This document shows, one piece after another, positions 8,174 through 15,669 of a stretch of 20,943 nucleotides of DNA; the first letter of the stretch is position 1; every line of letters starts with the position of its first letter. Origin of the DNA: an uncultured Lachnospiraceae bacterium (GTDB lineage Bacteria > Bacillota > Clostridia > Lachnospirales > Lachnospiraceae); NCBI GenBank assembly GCA_910578605.1, contig CAJTQG010000014.1, positions 1-20,943 of the forward strand, in the 5' to 3' direction. The position numbers were made by a program, and so were the translations under genes. The notes beneath the pieces are model-generated. The model searched no databases, was not told the origin of the DNA, and worked only from the letters and a program-made list of their open reading frames with translations.

Positions 8174-8956
8174 ATGCTGGAAATTCAAAGAATTGGATGT
8201 AATTTTATTCATCCAAACGGCATTCAGTTAGAGTGCCCAAAAGGAACAGAAACCTATCTGTTTTTATATTTTCGCAGCGATGTAGAAATTAAGATAAATG
8301 ATGTTTACTGCCCCCAGAGGGAGCCTTGTTTTTATTTGTTTCCCAGAAATACACCTCAATATTATCGAAAACAAAACGGCGCCTTTAACAACGACTGGAT
8401 GCATATTACCTGTGCCGAAGATGAACTGGAAAATTTATTTATGCAGCTGCAAATTCCTTTTGAGACACCAATGATTATTCATAATGCTACCATTATTAAC
8501 AATCTCATGGCAGACCTGCGCAATGAATTTTTTCTGGTAGGCCATCATCACAATGAAATTATAGATGCTAAACTTCGGGCATTTTTTTATAAGTTCAGCG
8601 ATATGCTCCACGAGGAAATCACCTTTTCCTCAAAGCTTATTCGATACAGGGAAGCCTTTGTTCATATCCGCAACCAACTGTACAGCTTTCAGAGTGATGC
8701 TGCCTCTGTACCTGAAATCGCTGCTTCCCTCAATTTAAGCGTTTCCTACTTTCAACATATTTACAAAGAACTATTTGGAGTTTCCCTGACACATGACATC
8801 ATCCACAGCAGAATAGACAAAGCATGTCATCTGCTTCACTCTACCAGGGATTCCATCAGCGATATTGCCTACTCCTGCGGCTACGAAAACAAAGAGCACT
8901 TTTCTAGACAATTTAAAGAAATTATCGGCTGTTCACCGAAGGACTACCGGAACTAA
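8174..8956 (+). CDS. AraC-family transcriptional regulator
   Basis: A 260-residue DNA-binding protein. Residues ~1-130 resemble the beta-barrel sensing domain of AraC proteins, including the CFYLFPRNTPQYYR stretch typical of that cupin. The last ~85 residues carry two helix-turn-helix units: PEIAASLNLSVSYFQ in the first, and ISDIAYSCGYENKEHFSRQFK in the second, then the closing GCSPKDYRN typical of the family. The start at 8174 is set by AGGAGG seven bases upstream; the frame opens 27 codons earlier but without a ribosome site. It is divergent from the ABC exporter operon with interlocked promoters, so it most likely controls that operon and perhaps itself. The signal it senses is unknown. 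Confidence 0.92.
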   Translation: MLEIQRIGCNFIHPNGIQLECPKGTETYLFLYFRSDVEIKINDVYCPQREPCFYLFPRNTPQYYRKQNGAFNNDWMHITCAEDELENLFMQLQIPFETPMIIHNATIINNLMADLRNEFFLVGHHHNEIIDAKLRAFFYKFSDMLHEEITFSSKLIRYREAFVHIRNQLYSFQSDAASVPEIAASLNLSVSYFQHIYKELFGVSLTHDIIHSRIDKACHLLHSTRDSISDIAYSCGYENKEHFSRQFKEIIGCSPKDYRN

Positions 8957-9058
8957 TCTTTGACCTTAATCATACATTGGAACAATTACAAAGCAAGGAG
9001 ACAACCCTTTAGTATCCATCACGATAAAAATCCGCCTTACCTTAACATGTATAGAATA

Positions 9059-9097
9059 GCATAGAATATAGGAAGAAGTTCATGCATAGAATATAGG
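9059..9097. repeat. Direct repeat upstream of a small hypothetical gene
   Basis: GCATAGAATATAGG occurs at 9059-9072 and again at 9084-9097, and its core ATAGAATA also occurs at 9051-9058. The copies sit 30-70 bases before the start at 9128. The repeat overlaps the place where a promoter would be expected (TATAGAAT-like -10), so it may be a duplicated regulatory segment or a simple slippage event. Confidence 0.5.
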
Positions 9098-9127
9098 GAA
9101 GTATAAGATTTAGCAGAAAGGATTTTT

Positions 9128-9577
9128 ATGAACGAAGAAGCTTATGACAAATCAACCCCCTTTGACCATATGGTCTGCAACAGACAACTGCAAATGTTAA
9201 AAGCTGCCATTCCTTATATGGCACCCAGCAGCAGGCTAATGTTTTCCTTCTATGTAAAGACATTAGAACTGCACAATACATTACAGCTTTTTTCTCCCAA
9301 AAACGGGGAGGATACCTTATCTATATGCTCCATTCCAGAAGGTTCTAATCAAATGCAGGAGATGATCAGTGCCATGAAGGAATACTGCACACCAAAGGAG
9401 GCAGAAAACCTAGATTTATTTTCCAACCTATTTTCTGCCTTTCGGCTGCAAAACCGACTGCAGTCTGAGCAAAAAGAAGGAACAGACAATTCCAATTCTG
9501 GATTTGACCTGTCCTCTCTTCTTTTAAATCTCCTTACACCCGAACAAAAATCTATGTTTGATATGCTGAATGTATAA
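9128..9577 (+). CDS. Hypothetical protein, 149 residues
   Basis: I do not recognise a characterised family. The N-terminal half (FDHMVCNRQLQMLKAAIPYM, then SRLMFSFYVKTLELHNTL) predicts as two amphipathic helices rich in Met and Leu. A Gln/Glu/Asn-rich linker at ~110-128 precedes a short helical tail (DLSSLLLNLLTPEQKSMFDML). There is no signal peptide, membrane helix or metal motif. The start has AAAGGA about six bases upstream. It follows the AraC gene on the same strand after 171 bases with no clear terminator between, and it converges on the serine hydrolase gene. The paired-helix layout suggests a small structural or partner-binding protein, but this is only inference. Confidence 0.65.
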   Translation: MNEEAYDKSTPFDHMVCNRQLQMLKAAIPYMAPSSRLMFSFYVKTLELHNTLQLFSPKNGEDTLSICSIPEGSNQMQEMISAMKEYCTPKEAENLDLFSNLFSAFRLQNRLQSEQKEGTDNSNSGFDLSSLLLNLLTPEQKSMFDMLNV

Positions 9578-9589
9578 TACATCGAATTA

Positions 9590-9615
9590 TTATAAATTAA
9601 AAATTTTATTTATAA
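9590..9615. terminator. AT-only dyad between convergent genes
   Basis: TTATAAAT (9590-9597) pairs with ATTTATAA (9608-9615), with an inner AAAA/TTTT continuation and one bulged T. It fills the 32-base gap between two convergent genes and overlaps the stop codon of the minus-strand one. It contains no G-C pairs, so as an intrinsic terminator it would be weak. Confidence 0.35.
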
Positions 9616-10563
9616 CCTTGGAAGTATCGTTTTCCAAACCAATCTTAAAATATCTGTCTGCATTTTCTCCTGATGAGAGGTAATGGCTATGGCAGCATCA
9701 TAGTCCGGCAGCACAATACCATACTGACCATACAGTCCATCCATACGATAGGAATTGGGAACCGGATTCATCCAAACCTGGTACCCATAGCCATTTCCCG
9801 TCTCACTATCATTCCAATATCCTGGATTTAAAATATGTACCTTGCTTAATTCCTTCATATAATCTTTCGGAATCAATTGTTTCCCCTCCCACTCTCCTTC
9901 CTGAAGTAAAAGCTGGGTTAATCTTGACAAATACTCCGTTGTCAAATGTAAACCGATACAGCCCTTATTCACACCGGCAGGGGAGCAATCCCACTGTGGA
10001 TTATAAATGCCCAATGGGGTAAATAGTCTTGGAAGAAGAAAGTCCCGCACAGTCATTCCTGTAGTCTTTTGTACAATACAGGAAAGCAAATAGGTACAGC
10101 CATTGTCATATTCAAAACAAGTACCTGGCTCATAAACAACAGGGGCATTCAGTATATGCTCCGCCCAATCCCCGATTGTATCCTCAAAATAATGTACCTC
10201 CAGAGAGGGAGCCATATGTCCGCTTGTCATAGTGAGAAGATGCTGCACTGTCATCTGGCTGAGATACTTTGTTGTTTTTTTAATTTCTATCTCCGGAAAG
10301 AAGGACAGCACCTTATTCTGCAAATCAAAATAACCTTCATTTACTGCAAGACCTACTGCTAACGCAGTCACCGTCTTGCTGACAGAGTAAACCTGCACGA
10401 AATCATCACTTCTCCATCTGTGGCTTGCAATTGTTCTGCCATGCTGCTTCACAACAATTCCGTATACGTTTAACTGCTGTTCCTGCACCCCCAGTCTAAA
10501 ATCCAACAGCAAATCTGTATTACATTTCGTTTTTGGTTGGTTTGTTTGTATCTTTTCTTCCAT
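9610..10563 (-). CDS. Beta-lactamase-fold serine hydrolase (class C / esterase type)
   Basis: A 317-residue member of the serine beta-lactamase superfamily (S12 type). The nucleophile motif SxxK is SVSK (Ser60, Lys63), and the second motif YxN is YDN at 152-154 (FEYDNGCTY), with the common family block QHLLTMTSGH near residue 110. The third KTG/HxG motif is not conserved; YGQYG at ~278-282 occupies its place, so true beta-lactam hydrolysis is doubtful, and an esterase or peptidase role is more likely. No signal peptide is visible, so it is predicted to be cytosolic, unlike typical beta-lactamases. The start at 10563 has GAGGA five bases upstream; a GTG eight codons earlier (10587) is the alternative. 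It is convergent with the small hypothetical gene, and no promoter was recognised. Confidence 0.87.
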   Translation of the reverse strand: MEEKIQTNQPKTKCNTDLLLDFRLGVQEQQLNVYGIVVKQHGRTIASHRWRSDDFVQVYSVSKTVTALAVGLAVNEGYFDLQNKVLSFFPEIEIKKTTKYLSQMTVQHLLTMTSGHMAPSLEVHYFEDTIGDWAEHILNAPVVYEPGTCFEYDNGCTYLLSCIVQKTTGMTVRDFLLPRLFTPLGIYNPQWDCSPAGVNKGCIGLHLTTEYLSRLTQLLLQEGEWEGKQLIPKDYMKELSKVHILNPGYWNDSETGNGYGYQVWMNPVPNSYRMDGLYGQYGIVLPDYDAAIAITSHQEKMQTDILRLVWKTILPRL

Positions 10564-10836
10564 ATCTTCCTCGTTTCTACACTGCACCTTTTATAGCAAT
10601 GCATATTTATTTATTGATTATGTTGCCCCATTCCATATCTTTATTTTATTTTATATTTTATTTTATATTTTATGATACATGGTTATTTGTAGTTCGTCAA
10701 TAATATATAAAAGGTGTTAAAGTATTTTATCATTTATGTCATATATAAATTTATAAATTACAAGACAGCTTTTTCTAATATATATTATTTTGATTCGCTG
10801 CAGTTCTATTTTTTTGTACATTATTCGGCACAATGA
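10564..10836. other. AT-rich intergenic region with a short tandem repeat
   Basis: This divergent region between the serine hydrolase and argG is very A/T-rich. It holds a perfect two-copy 12-bp tandem repeat, TTTTATATTTTA at 10649-10660 and 10661-10672, with partial copies just before it. I see no ORF with a ribosome site, no riboswitch and no T-box features. The argG promoter lies immediately to the right. Confidence 0.5.
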
Positions 10837-10865
10837 TTGCATGTATATTTTAAATATGTTATGAT
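10837..10865 (+). promoter_or_regulatory. argG promoter with an AT-rich dyad in the spacer
   Basis: TTGCAT (10837-10842), a 17-base spacer and TATGAT (10860-10865), preceded by TGT as an extended -10. The spacer contains the dyad ATATTT-T-AAATAT (10845-10857). CATGTAT at 10840-10846 resembles the left half of the Bacillus-type ARG box, so ArgR control is possible but unproven. Confidence 0.75.
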
Positions 10866-10897
10866 AGCAAAAGAAAATTTAGGAGGTATACATTATC

Positions 10898-12124
10898 ATG
10901 AAAGAAAAAGTTATATTAGCCTATTCCGGTGGTTTGGACACGACAGCTATTATTCCTTGGCTAAAAGAAAATTTTGACTACGAAGTAATCTGCTGCTGCA
11001 TCAACTGCGGACAGGGAAACGAATTAGATGGTTTAGAGGAAAGAGCAAAGCTTTCCGGTGCACAGAAATTATATATTGAGGACATTACCGATGAATTTGT
11101 AAATGAATACATAATGCCATGTGTACAAGCTGGTGCTGTTTATGAAAATAAATATCTGTTAGGTACTTCCATGGCGAGAGCACCTATTGCAAAGAGATTA
11201 GTGGAGATTGCACGCAAGGAAGGCGCCAGCGCCATCTGTCACGGCGCTACCGGCAAGGGAAATGACCAGATTCGCTTTGAGCTTGGCATCAAGGCCCTTG
11301 CTCCTGATATAAAAATTATTGCTCCTTGGAGAATGACAGATGTGTGGACAATGCAGTCCCGTGAAGATGAGATTGAATACTGCAAGCAGCATGGTATTGA
11401 TTTACCGTTCTCCGCCGACAGCAGCTACAGCCGTGACCGAAATCTCTGGCATATCAGCCACGAGGGCTTGGAGTTAGAGGAGCCTGCCAACGAGCCAAAC
11501 TATGACCATCTGTTAGTGCTTGGCACCACACCTGAAAAAGCACCTGAGGAGGGTGAATATGTCACTATGACATTTGAGAAGGGTGTGCCTACCTCCATCA
11601 ACGGTGAAAAGAAGTCCGCCACAGACATTATTGTAAAGCTGAATGAATTGGGTGGCAAGCATGGTATCGGAATTGTAGATATTGTGGAAAACCGTGTTGT
11701 AGGTATGAAATCCCGGGGTGTCTATGAGACGCCTGGCGGCACTATTTTAATGGCAGCACATGAACAATTGGAGGAATTGATTTTAGATCGTGATACATTG
11801 AGCGCTAAAAAAGAAATCGGCAATCGTTTTGCCAACTTAGTATATGAAGGAAAATGGTTTACACCACTCCGTGCTGCTTACCAGGCATTTATTGAGTCCA
11901 CACAGGAATATGTAACCGGCGAAGTGAAATTTAAGCTTTACAAAGGCAATATCATCAAAGCAGGCACTACCTCTCCATATTCTCTGTACTCTGAATCTTT
12001 GGCAAGCTTTACTACAGGTGAACTGTATGACCACCACGACGCAGAAGGCTTTATCAATTTGTTTGGTTTATCCTTAAAAGTTCGGGGAATGAAACTGCAG
12101 GAAATGGAAAAAAACAATAAATAA
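10898..12124 (+). CDS. argG: Argininosuccinate synthase
   Basis: Cytosolic enzyme joining citrulline and aspartate with ATP hydrolysis to AMP and pyrophosphate, the penultimate step of arginine biosynthesis. The N-terminal PP-loop AYSGGLDTT (residues 8-16) binds ATP, and the citrulline/aspartate-binding segment GATGKGNDQIRFE is at 116-128. At 408 residues the length is normal. AGGAGG precedes the ATG by about 11 bases, slightly longer than usual, but no other start fits. It has a strong promoter and its own terminator and stands alone; argH, its usual neighbour, is not in this window. Confidence 0.97.
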   Translation: MKEKVILAYSGGLDTTAIIPWLKENFDYEVICCCINCGQGNELDGLEERAKLSGAQKLYIEDITDEFVNEYIMPCVQAGAVYENKYLLGTSMARAPIAKRLVEIARKEGASAICHGATGKGNDQIRFELGIKALAPDIKIIAPWRMTDVWTMQSREDEIEYCKQHGIDLPFSADSSYSRDRNLWHISHEGLELEEPANEPNYDHLLVLGTTPEKAPEEGEYVTMTFEKGVPTSINGEKKSATDIIVKLNELGGKHGIGIVDIVENRVVGMKSRGVYETPGGTILMAAHEQLEELILDRDTLSAKKEIGNRFANLVYEGKWFTPLRAAYQAFIESTQEYVTGEVKFKLYKGNIIKAGTTSPYSLYSESLASFTTGELYDHHDAEGFINLFGLSLKVRGMKLQEMEKNNK

Positions 12125-12187
12125 TGGATATATTGAATGGCAATTCTGTATAAATATAAATTTTTAGTATATTTATTATAGTTTTAT

Positions 12188-12230
12188 GGCTAATGTAAGA
12201 GAAATCTTTTACATTAGCCTTTTCTTTTAT
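12188..12230 (+). terminator. Intrinsic terminator of argG
   Basis: GGCTAATGTAAG (12188-12199) pairs with TTTACATTAGCC (12208-12219), extended by AG/CT around an AAAT loop to about 14 bp, then a TTTTCTTTTA tail. It lies 63 bases after the argG stop. Confidence 0.88.
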
Positions 12231-12364
12231 CCCAATTTATAGTAAAATAAGGAAGTTGTCTGCGTAAAAACAAAAACGTTCCAATTATTATATATATTAT
12301 GTGTATATGTATTTATGCAGTTCCTTTGCTGAAATGTTTTGTAATGGAGGATAATAAAGATAAA

Positions 12365-12793
12365 ATGATAGAGACAATGAAAACCATATTTAAAAAATAT
12401 TGTAATAAGGAAACTATATTATATGTTATATTTGGCGTTCTCACCACTCTTGTAGACTGGGGCTGTTATGTATTGATTCGCAATCGAATGTCGGTGGAGC
12501 TTGCCACTTCTATTGCCTGGCTTATGGCAGTCATCTTTGCTTTTATCACCAATAAATTGTTTGTATTTGAGAGCAAGGACTTTCACTTGAAAGTTATCAT
12601 AACAGAGGGAATATCCTTTTTTTCTGCCAGAGTGGCTTCCTATGTTTTTACCCTTGCATACATGCATGTGACAGTTACATGGCTTAATTGGAATGACTTA
12701 ATTGCCAAGCTGACCTCGGCTGTTTTTGTCGTTATTGCCAATTACTTCTTAAGCAAATTTTTTATTTTCAAAAAAGGAAAGGAGACCGCATAA
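12365..12793 (+). CDS. GtrA/GtcA-family membrane protein, probable lipid-linked sugar flippase
   Basis: A ~142-residue protein with four predicted membrane helices: TILYVIFGVLTTLVDW near the start, then LATSIAWLMAVIFAFITNKL, a third around ISFFSARVASYVF, and a last around TSAVFVVIANYFLSKFFIF. The patterns (FGVLTT, NKLFVF, NYFLSKFFIF) are those of the GtrA family, which is thought to move undecaprenyl-phosphate-linked sugars across the membrane. The start is uncertain. The ATG at 12365 has GGAGG only at 14 bases distance; ATGs at 12344 and 12299 are in frame but lack an upstream ribosome site. It ends one base before the YfhO gene, so the two are surely co-transcribed. No clear promoter was seen in 12231-12343. 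Confidence 0.88.
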   Translation: MIETMKTIFKKYCNKETILYVIFGVLTTLVDWGCYVLIRNRMSVELATSIAWLMAVIFAFITNKLFVFESKDFHLKVIITEGISFFSARVASYVFTLAYMHVTVTWLNWNDLIAKLTSAVFVVIANYFLSKFFIFKKGKETA

Positions 12794-12794
12794 T

Positions 12795-15533
12795 ATGATA
12801 AAAAGAAATAATTATTCTTACCGAAAAAAAAATAGCTTATGGCATTGGTTAAAAAATAATCTTGCCTTTATTATATCTTTTTTGATTCCTATTATTATTA
12901 TGATTATAGTGTATTACCTGCGCAAAATTTACCCTTTTGGAGACAATATGTACCTGCGCAGCGACATGTACCATCAATATGCTCCTTTTCACCAGGAGCT
13001 GCAGCGCAAGCTGACTGAACACGGCAGCTTGTTCTATTCATGGAATATTGGTATGGGCACCAATTTTATATCTCTGATGTCCTACTATTTAGCCAGCCCC
13101 CTAAACTTTCTTATGGCACTTTTGCCCACGGAACATATTCCCGAAATTATGAGCAGTTTTATTATTTTTAAAATCGGACTATGCGGGCTGACCTGCTCCT
13201 ACTATCTAGGAAAACATTTTCGCACTAGAAACATTACAATAGTAGGCTTTGGCTGCTTCTATGCCTTATCCTCCTATCTAGCTGCCTACAGTTGGAATTT
13301 AATGTGGCTGGACTGCCTTGTTCTTCTTCCTATGATTGCCCTTGGAATTGAAAGACTGGTAAAACAGCACAAGGGAATGATGTATTGTGTTTGTTTGTCC
13401 CTAGCTGTTTTGTCCAATTATTATATTGCCATTATGCTCTGTTTTTTTAGTTGCTTTTACTTTTTAATTCAGTTAATAGCACACTTTCGCACTTTTCAAT
13501 GGAAAAATATATTGATTACATGCGGCCTATTTGGTTTTTTTTCTTTCCTTGCCGGCTGCTTTGGGGCGGTTTACCTATTTCCGGAATACTATACTCTTAT
13601 GCTGTCGGCATCGGGAGAATTGGAATTTCCTACAATGCTGTCCCAATATTTCAGCGTGCTGCATATGCTTGCTAGAGGTTTGATGACGGTGGAGCCTGCT
13701 GTGCTTAACTCCCCCCACGATCCTAATCTCTATTGTACTGTATTAGTATTTTTACTTATACCTTTATATTTGCTGTGCAAAAAAATCAATACCCGAGAAA
13801 AAATAGGAAAATTTTTGCTGCTGATGCTTTTACTGCTCAGCTTCAACTTAAACATCCCCAACTTTATTTGGCATGGCCTGCATTTTCCAAATAGCCTGCC
13901 CTGCCGAGAATCCTTTATTTTTATTTTTCTCGCCATTACTATGAGCTATGAGGCCCTTTATCATATCCACACCTTCAGCCGCAAACAATTATTCAGTGTA
14001 TTTGCCGGCGTCATGGCTTTTTTGATGATTATAGAAGAATTTATGCTTACGGATGAATATGAATTTACCATTATCTATGTAAGCGGCGCATTTATTCTTC
14101 TATACACATTACTCTTAGAAGTATTGCGCCACAAAAAATATCATCATATTATTTTATTTGGTATTTTTATGTTGCTCTGTGTGTGCGAGGCGGCAATCAA
14201 CACGGAGGAAACCGCCATAGGCACTACATCTAGAAGCTCCTACCTGTCGGATAATAAATCTATTACTCGACTGTTAGACAATATACCTGACACCAATGAT
14301 TTCTACAGAACCGAAAAACTTGAGCGCCGGACAAAAAACGATGCCGCCTGGTCAAACTACCATGGTGTATCCCTGTTCTCCTCCAACACAAATGCAGGCA
14401 TCAATGAATTTTTAAGCTACATGGGACATGAAACCTCCTACAACTCCTACTCCTACTATGGAAACACTCCCTTTAGCGCCTCTTTGCTTGGTGTAAAATA
14501 TTTGCTTAGCAATGAATCTGTCCCTACTACGGATACAATGGAATTTGCTGATTCCACGGGAGATTATTTCTTATATAAGAACTTATATACCCTTCCTCTA
14601 GCCTTCCGCATTCCATCTACTGTGGAGGAAAATGCATTTGTGGAGGGCAACAATCCCTTTGCTGTACAAAACAGCCTGTTAGAGGAAATGACTGGTCTTA
14701 TGGATTTATTTACTCCAATGGAGGTGGAGGATGGAAAAACCGTAACTGTATACACAGATGAGACAAGTGATGCCTATGTGTTTATCACTACTTCCCTAGA
14801 AAGCGTAAATGTAAATATTTACTCAAAGGACGGCAATTTAGTATCCACAAACTCTTTCACAGATTTAGACCACAAGCAGACAATCCACATCGGCACAATA
14901 CCCAAAAACGGTTACTTTGAGGTAACCCCAACCGGTGAGGGAAGCGATTCCATTCTGTCCCTGCAGCTCTATGCCTATGCCTTTCACTCGAATGTATTTC
15001 GAAAAGGTGTGGCCATCTTAAACGAGCAGGCTATGCATATTTCTCAATATACAGATACTTCCGTAAAAGGAAATATCTCTGTTAAGGAGGAGGGTACATT
15101 ATATACCTCCATTCCTTATGAGACAGGCTGGCGTGTGTATGTAGACGGAGAGGAAATGGATACCTATGCTTTTGAAAATGCATTTGTGGCATTTGACATC
15201 ACTGCAGGAGATCATGTAATAGAGATGCATTTCACCCCTGCGGGATTTAAATCCGGACTTTTTATCACAGTGCTTTCCGCCTGCATAATTGTATTTGTAG
15301 GATTTATATTCCCTGTATTTCTTAAGAAAAAATTGATTTTACGAAATGAGGAGGAGACTATTGAGAATGATACAGAAAATGAGCCAGATAATCCAGAAAA
15401 ATATATAGATAACAGTGAAGAAAAAACAATGAATTACCATTTAGAAGAATATGAAGATTTTCATGAAGACAATCCTGTGGAAATCATTACAGACAGCCAA
15501 ATGGAACAGGCAGAAGGAGACCCCAACCATTAA
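12795..15533 (+). CDS. YfhO-family GT-C type membrane glycosyltransferase
   Basis: A 912-residue integral membrane protein. The first helix is at ~22-41, followed by the family's conserved outside loop with RSDMYHQY and YSWNIGMGTNF, and a run of about a dozen helices to residue ~470. A large extracytoplasmic domain (~470-815) follows, then a final helix (~820-843) and a strongly acidic 66-residue cytoplasmic tail rich in Glu, Asp and Asn. In Bacillus, Listeria and Staphylococcus, YfhO-type proteins transfer sugars from a lipid carrier onto teichoic-type polymers, working with a GtcA/GtrA flippase and the CsbB-type enzyme that loads the carrier. The gtrA gene here is immediately upstream (one base), matching that partnership; no CsbB-type gene is in the window. 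The acceptor polymer in this organism is unknown. GGAG about 10 bases upstream supports the start. Confidence 0.9.
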   Translation: MIKRNNYSYRKKNSLWHWLKNNLAFIISFLIPIIIMIIVYYLRKIYPFGDNMYLRSDMYHQYAPFHQELQRKLTEHGSLFYSWNIGMGTNFISLMSYYLASPLNFLMALLPTEHIPEIMSSFIIFKIGLCGLTCSYYLGKHFRTRNITIVGFGCFYALSSYLAAYSWNLMWLDCLVLLPMIALGIERLVKQHKGMMYCVCLSLAVLSNYYIAIMLCFFSCFYFLIQLIAHFRTFQWKNILITCGLFGFFSFLAGCFGAVYLFPEYYTLMLSASGELEFPTMLSQYFSVLHMLARGLMTVEPAVLNSPHDPNLYCTVLVFLLIPLYLLCKKINTREKIGKFLLLMLLLLSFNLNIPNFIWHGLHFPNSLPCRESFIFIFLAITMSYEALYHIHTFSRKQLFSVFAGVMAFLMIIEEFMLTDEYEFTIIYVSGAFILLYTLLLEVLRHKKYHHIILFGIFMLLCVCEAAINTEETAIGTTSRSSYLSDNKSITRLLDNIPDTNDFYRTEKLERRTKNDAAWSNYHGVSLFSSNTNAGINEFLSYMGHETSYNSYSYYGNTPFSASLLGVKYLLSNESVPTTDTMEFADSTGDYFLYKNLYTLPLAFRIPSTVEENAFVEGNNPFAVQNSLLEEMTGLMDLFTPMEVEDGKTVTVYTDETSDAYVFITTSLESVNVNIYSKDGNLVSTNSFTDLDHKQTIHIGTIPKNGYFEVTPTGEGSDSILSLQLYAYAFHSNVFRKGVAILNEQAMHISQYTDTSVKGNISVKEEGTLYTSIPYETGWRVYVDGEEMDTYAFENAFVAFDITAGDHVIEMHFTPAGFKSGLFITVLSACIIVFVGFIFPVFLKKKLILRNEEETIENDTENEPDNPEKYIDNSEEKTMNYHLEEYEDFHEDNPVEIITDSQMEQAEGDPNH

Positions 15534-15612
15534 AAACACTGTTTTTATCCAAAGCAGTAAGATGAAAAAACTTCTATTCTATTAGAGAGACAACAAAAAG
15601 AAGTATAAATTT

Positions 15613-15635
15613 GACCACCCGTATAACGGGTGGTC
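15613..15635. terminator. Bidirectional terminator between YfhO gene and guaB
   Basis: GACCACCCGT (15613-15622) and ACGGGTGGTC (15626-15635) form a perfect 10-bp GC-rich stem with an ATA loop. A/T-rich tracts flank both sides, so it can end both the rightward gtrA-yfhO transcript and the leftward guaB transcript (guaB stop at 15670). Confidence 0.82.
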
Positions 15636-15669
15636 ATAATTGTTAAATACACTTACATCTATTAATCTA

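Noticed and set aside
10588..10836. Possible riboswitch or T-box leader before argG
   Set aside because: The promoter sits only about 30 bases before the ribosome site, leaving no room for a structured leader, and the region upstream is plain AT-rich DNA.
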